DNA from: a virus
Length of the DNA stretch: 54,261 bases
Direction: 5' to 3' (one strand)
IMG/VR virus record: IMGVR_UViG_3300048822_000004
Location: 1-54,261 of that record
Below the pieces are notes generated by a model. That model searched no databases, was not told the DNA's origin, and saw only the letters and a program-made list of their open reading frames with translations. Each line of letters begins with the position of its first letter. Position 1 is the stretch's first letter. A program made the position numbers and the translations under genes. Below are positions 31,756 to 39,930 of this stretch, piece after piece.

Positions 31756-34700
31756 TTGGCCCTTCAAAAGCAACCCGTATCTATAAACTTCATTCAAGGT
31801 GTAAACACCAAGCCTGATCCTTATCAAATCCCGGTCGGCTCGTTTGCCATGATGAATAACTCAGTCTTTACAACTCTTGGAAGGCTGAGTAAACGAAACG
31901 GCTTTCAAAACATTACTAGCCTCCCACAGCTTGACGGCCAAACCAATTTACTTCAAACCAATATAACGACTCTTAATGACACCCTTGTTATTACAGGTAC
32001 TGATCTCTATGCATTCAATGCGGATGCAAACCAGTGGAATAACAAAGGAATCGTACAACCCGTACAGCTCTCTACTAATACCATAACGAGGACTTCTACG
32101 TCTCAATATGGATCAGATGTAGCCGTCGCCTCCAATGGTATGGCATGTACGGTTTACATGGATACGAACGGGAATAGCTATTATCAAATCTCAGACTCGG
32201 CTACTGGGCAATCTATACTCCCTAGAGTTGCGCTAGAAGCTACTGCCGCTAATCCAAGAGCCTTTGTACTTGGTGGTATTTATTTCGTAGTGACTTATAT
32301 AACATCTACTTTAGCTCTTAAGTACGTGTCAATACCTATAGCAAACGTATCTAACCCAAGAGCGGCTGCGACATTTAGCGCCTCTGTAACGTCTCAAAAC
32401 GCGGGATATGATGGCATATCTATCGGCGGCCTTTTATTTCTGTCTTGGTCTTATTCTACTACTTCTATAGCTACAGGCTTTATAACTACTTCGTTAGCGC
32501 AGTCCGCAGCTGTGCAGTCCGCGACTACCGGCGCGACTTCATTAGTAAGTCTAACCCCTGATACAATCAATAATATCCTCTATGTTACGTACTACTCAGG
32601 CGGATCAGTGTACAGTATTAGTTATACTTACGGGCTAATACCTAAGATGACTGCCACTACTGATGTAACGGCAGCTAACATAGCTACACTCACTAGTATT
32701 ATAAATAATGGAATACTCTACGTTTTTTATGAAACTACTAATCTCGTAACTGTATTACAAGGTTCTGATCAGAATTACATATCAGGCGTACAAGTCGTTA
32801 CGTCCATGATAGGCGCGGGTACTCCAGGAACACCATATGTAATACTGAGATCTCTAGGACTTGCTTCTAAAGCTTTCATTCAATATCAATACACATTGAC
32901 TTCATCGCCTAACGTCCTGATTACATCGAATGTACTTCCCACGACTGCGTACACGTTGCTTGGTTCTACGATTTACATGCTTGCGGCTTATGGAGAGCCT
33001 GCCACGCCTGCACCTCCTTCAGCTCCAGATACTCCGCCCACCTCTAATCAGCCTACGTATCTTTTGATAGATAGCACAGGCCAGATATATATGCGTCTCG
33101 CCTATTCTAATGGTGGAGGATACGAGATCACTCAAGTCTTGTCTAGCGTTCCGTACGTAAACAGCAACTGGTATGTATCTTATCTCTATAAGGATTTACT
33201 CACTTCTGTAAACAAAAACACGGCTACTGGATTGCCTTCAGCTGCTATATACACGCAGACTGGAGTAAATCTAGCTACTTTCACGATTAATGATAATCAA
33301 CAATACTCGTCTGAAATAGCGGGAAGTTTACACCTCACGGGTGGGATGCTCTGGCAATACGATGGTGTAGAGCCTGTAGAACATGGATTTCATGTCTGGC
33401 CGGAAGATCAAAGCATTGTGAATAACATGACTGGCGGAGGACTTGCGCCTCAGGTGTATTACTATCAGTTCACTTATGAGTGGACAGATGCCACGGGTAA
33501 CATCCATCGCTCAGCACCTAGTATCCCTATTACTACAACACTCACAACTACTCCCATTACCTTTACTTCTACTTTTGCTTCCGGAGTATCTAGCATAACA
33601 GCCTCTAGCGTTGCTGGTCTTAAAGTCGGACAGGTGTTGACAGACATTTCTACACCAACGCCTGTCACGTTTCAGTCCGTATTTGCTGCTGGCGAGACAT
33701 TCCTTACCATTACAAGTCCTTCAGGTACATTATATGTCGGCGATATCATTACTGATACTACGACCTCCACTAATATACAAGCCAATACGACTATCGTTAG
33801 TATATCGGGAAGTACTGTAGAGATCTCTCAGCCTACTATAGGAGCATCAGCTACTACCCCTGGCGATACGATTTCTACAATTACATCTAATACGTTACAG
33901 GCCAACACTACTATAACAAGTATTAATGGGACGACGCTAGGCCTGAGTCTACCTACCACAGCGCCTTCTACGGGATCTAATACCCTTCAGACAGTAGATA
34001 CGGGTTCTACGACGATTTACGTTCCTACTCTAAGGTTAACATCTAAACAACCCGATCCAATCGAAGTCGCTGCAGGTAACCCAGTCACTAACCCTGTACG
34101 CATAGTAGGCTATCGCTGGAGTGAAGCCCAGCAAAGCTATTACCAGTTCACTAGTATTCAAAACCCAATCATAAACAATCCAACAGTGGATTATGTAACG
34201 ATTACAGATACTTTGCCGGATAATCAAATCGTTGGGAATGCCTTGATTTACACTACTGGCAGCGTTGTAGAAGATATAGCAGCTCCTGCATCTACTGCCT
34301 CTGCATTGTTTAATAACAGACTTTGGCTTGTAGATGCAGAAGATCAGAACCTTTTGTGGTTCTCTAAGCAAGTAATCGAAGCCGTTCCTGTAGAAATGAG
34401 CGATCTCTTGACGCTCTATGTAGCACCTACTTCAGGTGCTCAAGGTTCTACCGGTGTTATAACGGCATTAGCTCCTATGGATGACAAACTCATTATTTTT
34501 AAAAAAGATGCGATATATTATATCAATGGCACAGGTCCGGACAACACTGGCGCTAACAGCCAATATTCAGACCCGATTTTCATTACTAGTGCTGTGGGCT
34601 GTAATAATCCAAGTTCTATAGTACTAATGCAAAATGGATTGATGTTTCAATCCGATAAAGGCATTTGGCTATTAGGTAGAGATCTAAGTACTAACTACAT

Positions 34701-35415
34701 TGGTGCACCAGTAGAGTCCTATAACTCCATCCCAGTAGTATCGGCGCAAAGTATACCAGCCACGACTCAAGTCCGGTTTATTTTAAATAACAGTATTACA
34801 CTCATGTACGACTATTACGTAAATCAGTGGGGAACGCATTCAAACATCTCTGCTATTTCTGGTACTTTATATCAAAGTTATCAAACCTATTTGAATTCTT
34901 TTGGTCAGATATTTCAAGAAACGCCTAATACTTATGTGGATGGCTCTGAGCCTGTCCTTATGAGCTTTACAACGTCTTGGATTAATATAGCCGGACTCCA
35001 AGGATACGAGCGGTTTTACTTCGGTTATCTCCTTGGTACATACTTCACTCCATTCACGCTGAACGTTCAACTAGCCTATGACTATAATGCTAGCGCGGTA
35101 CAAAATATCACGATCACTCCTGATAATTACGTACCTAACTGGGGCGGCGAAGCACAGTGGGGATCAGGTAATAGCTGGGGTTCTAGTACGATAGCGCAGC
35201 CTGGTAACGGTAGTACGGCTAATATATTTGAGACTCGCTTTTTCCCACAATTCCAGAAATGTGAGTCGTTTCAAGTAACTATATCAGAAGTCTATGACTC
35301 ATCATTAGGCATTCAAGCAGGCCAAGGACTTTCGCTTTCAGGATTGAATCTCATCGTAGGTATGAAGAAAGGTTATAGGACGCAACGTGCTTCAAGAAGT
35401 TTTGGATCAAATTAG
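31756..35415 (+). CDS. Large tail protein, P22 gp10-like (tail needle/hub region)
   Basis: 1219 residues from TTG 31756 with AGGAG upstream. The N-terminus (NFIQGVNTKPDPYQIPVGSF, GRLSKRNGFQNI) and the C-terminal half (NNRLWLVDAEDQNLLWFSKQ, KLIIFKKDAIYYINGTG) fit propeller-like tail proteins of short-tailed phages. Residues about 600-740 carry two or three copies of a beta module (SSITASSVAGLKVGQVL). It is the main tail tube or hub candidate. Confidence 0.72.
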   Translation: MALQKQPVSINFIQGVNTKPDPYQIPVGSFAMMNNSVFTTLGRLSKRNGFQNITSLPQLDGQTNLLQTNITTLNDTLVITGTDLYAFNADANQWNNKGIVQPVQLSTNTITRTSTSQYGSDVAVASNGMACTVYMDTNGNSYYQISDSATGQSILPRVALEATAANPRAFVLGGIYFVVTYITSTLALKYVSIPIANVSNPRAAATFSASVTSQNAGYDGISIGGLLFLSWSYSTTSIATGFITTSLAQSAAVQSATTGATSLVSLTPDTINNILYVTYYSGGSVYSISYTYGLIPKMTATTDVTAANIATLTSIINNGILYVFYETTNLVTVLQGSDQNYISGVQVVTSMIGAGTPGTPYVILRSLGLASKAFIQYQYTLTSSPNVLITSNVLPTTAYTLLGSTIYMLAAYGEPATPAPPSAPDTPPTSNQPTYLLIDSTGQIYMRLAYSNGGGYEITQVLSSVPYVNSNWYVSYLYKDLLTSVNKNTATGLPSAAIYTQTGVNLATFTINDNQQYSSEIAGSLHLTGGMLWQYDGVEPVEHGFHVWPEDQSIVNNMTGGGLAPQVYYYQFTYEWTDATGNIHRSAPSIPITTTLTTTPITFTSTFASGVSSITASSVAGLKVGQVLTDISTPTPVTFQSVFAAGETFLTITSPSGTLYVGDIITDTTTSTNIQANTTIVSISGSTVEISQPTIGASATTPGDTISTITSNTLQANTTITSINGTTLGLSLPTTAPSTGSNTLQTVDTGSTTIYVPTLRLTSKQPDPIEVAAGNPVTNPVRIVGYRWSEAQQSYYQFTSIQNPIINNPTVDYVTITDTLPDNQIVGNALIYTTGSVVEDIAAPASTASALFNNRLWLVDAEDQNLLWFSKQVIEAVPVEMSDLLTLYVAPTSGAQGSTGVITALAPMDDKLIIFKKDAIYYINGTGPDNTGANSQYSDPIFITSAVGCNNPSSIVLMQNGLMFQSDKGIWLLGRDLSTNYIGAPVESYNSIPVVSAQSIPATTQVRFILNNSITLMYDYYVNQWGTHSNISAISGTLYQSYQTYLNSFGQIFQETPNTYVDGSEPVLMSFTTSWINIAGLQGYERFYFGYLLGTYFTPFTLNVQLAYDYNASAVQNITITPDNYVPNWGGEAQWGSGNSWGSSTIAQPGNGSTANIFETRFFPQFQKCESFQVTISEVYDSSLGIQAGQGLSLSGLNLIVGMKKGYRTQRASRSFGSN

Positions 35416-35803
35416 AATTGAACCCTTTAGGGTATCTAAGCATATGAAACTGTTACAGGAAATGCTTGTATCTCAAGATTACAATGTACCTGTTCTAGAT
35501 ACAAGCGTACCTAAAATAGGGTATATAGCAATGCTTGGAGATCAGCCTATAGCGGCATGTTTTCTTCGTAGAGTCGAGTGTGACGTGGTAGCTCAGATAG
35601 ACGGACTAACGTCTAATAAGCACTTCGGGAGTGTTCTAAGACACGAGGCTATATCACAAATAGTAGAGACTTTGATAAACGAGGCTAAAACTTTAAAACT
35701 ACAAGGCTTGATAGCCTTCACTACTGACTTAACTATAGTCAATAGATTCGAAGCTACGGGTTTTATTACGTTAAACCATAATTTATTGAGTTTAACATTC
35801 TAG
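35387..35803 (+). CDS. GNAT-like protein
   Basis: 138 residues from GTG 35387 (AGGA upstream), overlapping the tail gene by 29 bases. The pattern IGYIAMLGDQPIAACFLRRV, then EAISQIVETLINEAKTLKLQ and LNHNLLSLTF fits an acetyltransferase-type fold lacking a strong P-loop. Such genes sit between tail and internal virion genes in related phages. The next gene repeats its C-terminal third. Confidence 0.6.
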   Translation: MLQEVLDQIRIEPFRVSKHMKLLQEMLVSQDYNVPVLDTSVPKIGYIAMLGDQPIAACFLRRVECDVVAQIDGLTSNKHFGSVLRHEAISQIVETLINEAKTLKLQGLIAFTTDLTIVNRFEATGFITLNHNLLSLTF

Positions 35804-35810
35804 GAGAACT

Positions 35811-36020
35811 ATGTCTTTCTTAAATTCGTTATTAGGCGGAAGTTCAGGAGCAGGCTATCAAGCCATTGATATGATAGTAGATCAACTCATCATTGAAGCA
35901 AAAGCACTGGAAATCCAGGGACTTATGGCTTTTACACACGACGAAGGCGTACTAAAGAGAGCAAAAAGCCGAGGATTCAATATCCTAGGCGAGAAATTAA
36001 TATCCATAAGTTTCAAGTAA
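35811..36020 (+). CDS. Chimeric short gene: virion-type N-terminus plus GNAT remnant
   Basis: 69 residues with AGGAG upstream. The start MSFLNSLLGGSSGAGYQ resembles the start of internal virion proteins (compare the gene at 36078). The remainder (IVDQLIIEAKALEIQGLMAF, FNILGEKLISISF) repeats the C-terminal third of the preceding GNAT-like protein. It looks like a recombinational fusion or relic; whether it works is unknown. Confidence 0.55.
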   Translation: MSFLNSLLGGSSGAGYQAIDMIVDQLIIEAKALEIQGLMAFTHDEGVLKRAKSRGFNILGEKLISISFK

Positions 36021-36021
36021 T

Positions 36022-36039
36022 GGACTGTATCGCAATATA
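36022..36039 (+). promoter_or_regulatory. Late-block repeat, copy 3
   Basis: GGACTGTATCGCAATATA, identical to the 13540 copy. It lies 38 bases before the proposed start of the internal virion gene at 36078. Confidence 0.6.
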
Positions 36040-36077
36040 GACGACTTGAAGACACTAGTCATATCTAGAGGTGTATC

Positions 36078-37568
36078 ATAAGCTTTATATCAGGTCTTTT
36101 AGGACTAGCAGGCGGCGTAGCTGGAACTGGCTTTAGTGCTCCTTCCAGTGCTAATATACTTCAACCAACAACTGCAGCTCAGGCAACTACAGCCTATAAT
36201 CAAAATCAGACGGCATTACAACAGCAGCAAAATTTTTTAAATGCTGTTCAAGCCCAGAATGGGCTAGGTAATCAATCCCAAGTATATAATCAGCTCCAAA
36301 ACATAGCCTCAGGCCAAGGCCCTAATCCAGCTCAAGCCATGCTTAATCAGGCTACTGGCCAAAACGTAGCGTCTCAAGCCTCACTTATGGCAGGGCAGCG
36401 TGGATCAGGAGCTAATGCGGGTTTGATGGCTCGGCAAGCCGCTCAGCAAGGCGCCGCGACTCAGCAGCAAGCCGTAGGCCAAGGCGCTACTATGCAAGCA
36501 AACCAAAGTTTGAATGCATTGTCAGCTGCTGGCAATATGGCTAACAATCAAGCCGCGCAGCAAGCACAGGCCACAAGTGCCGTTACTAATGCGAATCAAT
36601 CAGAACAATCCAACATATTAAATGCAATAGCAGGTCAAAATAACGCCAATGTAGGCATGCAATCCAATATAAATTCTGCTAACACAGCCTTAGCGGGACA
36701 GGAAATGCAATCCCAGAATCAATTATTGGGTAGTATGATGCCTTCGGCTGGTTCGGCTATGCAAATGCTAGCTGATGGTGGTGAAGCGACGGAAGGCGAT
36801 TCTGGCGTTCAAGTATCGGCACCACAAGTATCCTCTGTATCTATTCCGTCTACTTCGAATCCTTTTACGTCTTCTAGTGGTGGCGGTGGTAAAGGCGGAG
36901 GATTACTAGCCTTACTAGCAGATGGCGGCGGCGTTCAAGTATCGGCACCACAAATTTCTGCAATATCCATACCTTCGATATCTAACCCATTTCAAAGTTC
37001 TCAATCCCCTAAGCAAAGTCAGTCTTCAGGCGCTGGGCCAAAATCTACGGTCGGCAAAGCATTTGCTAGTGCTAATAACACAGGTTCTGGTAATCAAAGT
37101 TTTCAGCCTAAAACACTTGGAGATTATGCCATAAATGGCATTAAGAGTCTTTTTAGCTCTCCTGATCCCAATTCCCAAAAGGTTACTTCCCAAGATATTG
37201 CTACGCCAGGCCAAGGAAATGCTCCAGACACATACAGCGCCCCTGGCGCTATAGATGTAACAGACCAAACAAAAATGGCACACGGCGGTAAAGTACCTGC
37301 TTTAGTAAGCCCTGGCGAGATACGCATTAAAGCCAAGGACGTCAAGAAAGTCGCCGAAGGAAAGAAATCTCCGATGTCCGGTGAGAAAATCCCAGGTAAG
37401 CCTAAAGTCGGAGGCGCTAAAAACGATTATGCTAATGATACCGTGCCTAAGACCTTGAATGAAGGCGACATTATTCTTCCGCGTAGTGTTACTCAGTCAA
37501 AGCATCCTCACTGGGCCGCACATAAATTCGTTCAAGACATCATGATGCAAAAACACAGAAAGAAATAA
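36078..37568 (+). CDS. Internal virion protein with proposed ATA start and GG motifs
   Basis: The frame is open from the TAG at 36066-36068. AGAGGTG (36067-36073) sits ideally for an ATA codon at 36078, giving SFISGLLGLAGGVAG after the initiator; the first ATG is not until 36339 and lacks a ribosome site. 496 residues: Gln/Ala-rich coil, then LADGGEA, LADGGGV and AHGGKV motifs. A duplicated VQVSAPQ segment follows, and a C-terminal ALVSPGEIRI...GDIILPRSVT domain. Likely ejected with DNA. Confidence 0.65.
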   Translation: MSFISGLLGLAGGVAGTGFSAPSSANILQPTTAAQATTAYNQNQTALQQQQNFLNAVQAQNGLGNQSQVYNQLQNIASGQGPNPAQAMLNQATGQNVASQASLMAGQRGSGANAGLMARQAAQQGAATQQQAVGQGATMQANQSLNALSAAGNMANNQAAQQAQATSAVTNANQSEQSNILNAIAGQNNANVGMQSNINSANTALAGQEMQSQNQLLGSMMPSAGSAMQMLADGGEATEGDSGVQVSAPQVSSVSIPSTSNPFTSSSGGGGKGGGLLALLADGGGVQVSAPQISAISIPSISNPFQSSQSPKQSQSSGAGPKSTVGKAFASANNTGSGNQSFQPKTLGDYAINGIKSLFSSPDPNSQKVTSQDIATPGQGNAPDTYSAPGAIDVTDQTKMAHGGKVPALVSPGEIRIKAKDVKKVAEGKKSPMSGEKIPGKPKVGGAKNDYANDTVPKTLNEGDIILPRSVTQSKHPHWAAHKFVQDIMMQKHRKK

Positions 37569-39922
37569 TGGCTAATGTTAAGTTAGATTTTTCTAAGATG
37601 CGACATGTCTCGACTGACGAGCATACTACTACACTTAAGCATCCAGATGGCCATGAAATCCGATTAAGTCATAAATCACTGTCTCCTGATAACCAAAAAG
37701 CCCTTGCTGCTCTAGCTAAGATGTCGTCTCAAGCCCAGACGCCGCTTCAAGCCAATCAAGCCTCACAGCAAATGGCTGAGGGCGGACGAATAAAAGCTGC
37801 TTGGGGCTTTGGATCAAACCCAGTCTCCGATGATCCGAGCTCACCTAAATACGACCACAGTGAAGCCGTCGGTAAATATGGAGTGGATGCTGCTAATACC
37901 CGTGAAATCCGAAGTATGCACGGTCAAGATCTCGAGACAGGAGATCCAATAGTACAAACTGCGCCGGCTCCATCAGCACTAGTAAACAGAATGCCGGCAT
38001 CAGACACTCCTGCTCCCCAATCTAATGCAAAAGGCGGAGAAATCTCGCCTATGAGCATGCCCACGACTGTTACAGGGCAAGCCAAGGGCGGTATTCAAAG
38101 TCTTAGCGAACCTGGACACCCTGGTGATACGACTTGTCAAGCCTGCGGCGGTCCTATCCGTAAAGCCTATGCCGATCCAGACCAGCCCGTTTCTCAAGAT
38201 GACAGCGCTCCTCAAGTACCGACTAATTTAGATCCAGACTCTGCAGGTGTTCCAGCCTCTGTTCCTAATTACAGAGATCCACAGCAGGCTACTTCAGAGC
38301 CTATTTCAAAAGAAGATCCTGACAGGGCTAGAACTAAAGAAATATACAATAGAATGATGAGTAACGTTATTCCTAAAGGTATGACAGCTCCCATTGCTAT
38401 TGCCCAGTTTGGTAAGGATGGGCAGTCTCCTCAGCAGTTCAATTCTAATAATTGGATAAAAGCACAAAAACAAGAAACTGACGAAAAAGCGGTGAATGCT
38501 GCTGCCATCTCTCAGCAACAGCAAGACATAATTAAAGAAAATCAAGCCCGCGTAAGTGCAGGTTTAGCGCCTCTACCGGTTCCTGACGTGCCGAATGGTC
38601 CTCAAATCCCAGGCACGCCTGAGAATCCTCCAGAACCTAACGCGATTAATCCTTCAGGTCAGCCTGTCGATGCCATAGATCAGGGCACTCAGAACATGCT
38701 CACGATGTCTAACCAAGGGTTTATGAGACAATTGCTTGGTATAGAAGGCACAGGCGCTGCTCAAAGCCAATTCGCACAGCAGCAAGCCAAGATTTATGAT
38801 ACACAAGCCAAGGCAGAGAGAAACATCCTGAATAACTATCAAGATGCCTACCATAGCATTGATGGTGAAATGAATGCCGTGAGAGATGATATCGCTAATA
38901 ACCATATCACACCTGAGAAATATTGGACGGGCGATAAAGACGGCAACGGAAGCCACAGTAAAATAGCTAGTGCTATAGGTATGATAATCGCAGGATTTAA
39001 TCCTACTAATAAGCCTAATGCAGCAATTGATTTCCTTAAGTTCAATATGGAACAGAATCTTAAGGCGCAAGCCGCGGAAATGACTAAGAAACAAAATGTT
39101 CTTACGTCTCTCCAGAATAAGTTCCGCAATATGAACGATACCATGAACTTCGCTAGACTTACGAATGCCCAGATGGCATATGCTCAACTCCAGAAAGCAG
39201 CAGCCAATGCTACTGGCGGACCTAATGGACTTGCAGCTATGGAAGCATTACAGAAGGGCGGAGCACTCCTTCAACAATATGCTCCTCTCCAGCAAAAAAT
39301 CGCTATGTCTCAAACCATGATGCATATGGCGGCTAACTCTACAGGTGATCCAGACCTTGAGGTTGCGCAGTCTAATAAGATGGCTCGTTATGCCACGGCT
39401 TTAGGTGACACAGCTATGGCTAAACAATGGCAAGACGCCACAGTCCCCGGCGTAGGTGTTACTCGTAACCTTGCGCCTGTACCCGATGCTGTTAAAACCC
39501 AAATCTCTACGCATAAAACCGTTAGTGATATAATGAATCAAGCCCTTGAGATTGCCAAACAGCCTATTCCTACAAATCCGGCTGAGTATGCCAAATATGA
39601 AGCCCGCGCTTCTACTATTCAGGGCCAGCTTATAGGCATGGTGAAACAAGCCCAGCATGACGGCGTATATAAGCCTTCAGAAGCAGAATTTCTTACTTCT
39701 CAAATAGGCGGAAGTCCAGGTTCTATTTTCAGAAATTTCAGCGCTATTCCTAAGATCGAAGAGCTTCAGGAAGTCAAGCAAAACGAGTATAACAACCTCC
39801 TTCATACCTATAATCTGCCTACTCGTCAACTCCCTAAAGCTACACAACAGCCTCAGACTAAGACAGTTAATGGCGTGACTTATAGACGCGGTCCTAACGG
39901 CGAAGCCATTCCAGTCAAATAA
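37568..39922 (+). CDS. Internal virion protein with GG motifs
   Basis: 784 residues; the ATG overlaps the previous stop. The N-terminal domain (KLDFSKMRHVSTDEHTTTLK) is followed by AEGGRI, AKGGEI and AKGGIQ motifs. A CQAC GG segment is next, then a disordered Pro/Gln region and a long helical C-terminal half. Size and place match ejection proteins of short-tailed phages, which form a trans-envelope conduit. No lysozyme motif was seen. Confidence 0.65.
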   Translation: MANVKLDFSKMRHVSTDEHTTTLKHPDGHEIRLSHKSLSPDNQKALAALAKMSSQAQTPLQANQASQQMAEGGRIKAAWGFGSNPVSDDPSSPKYDHSEAVGKYGVDAANTREIRSMHGQDLETGDPIVQTAPAPSALVNRMPASDTPAPQSNAKGGEISPMSMPTTVTGQAKGGIQSLSEPGHPGDTTCQACGGPIRKAYADPDQPVSQDDSAPQVPTNLDPDSAGVPASVPNYRDPQQATSEPISKEDPDRARTKEIYNRMMSNVIPKGMTAPIAIAQFGKDGQSPQQFNSNNWIKAQKQETDEKAVNAAAISQQQQDIIKENQARVSAGLAPLPVPDVPNGPQIPGTPENPPEPNAINPSGQPVDAIDQGTQNMLTMSNQGFMRQLLGIEGTGAAQSQFAQQQAKIYDTQAKAERNILNNYQDAYHSIDGEMNAVRDDIANNHITPEKYWTGDKDGNGSHSKIASAIGMIIAGFNPTNKPNAAIDFLKFNMEQNLKAQAAEMTKKQNVLTSLQNKFRNMNDTMNFARLTNAQMAYAQLQKAAANATGGPNGLAAMEALQKGGALLQQYAPLQQKIAMSQTMMHMAANSTGDPDLEVAQSNKMARYATALGDTAMAKQWQDATVPGVGVTRNLAPVPDAVKTQISTHKTVSDIMNQALEIAKQPIPTNPAEYAKYEARASTIQGQLIGMVKQAQHDGVYKPSEAEFLTSQIGGSPGSIFRNFSAIPKIEELQEVKQNEYNNLLHTYNLPTRQLPKATQQPQTKTVNGVTYRRGPNGEAIPVK

Positions 39923-39930
39923 GGTGAATA

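Noticed and set aside
37026-37345. Minus-strand frames inside the internal virion gene
   Set aside because: Fully nested opposite a long conserved-looking gene, with no ribosome site and no recognisable fold.
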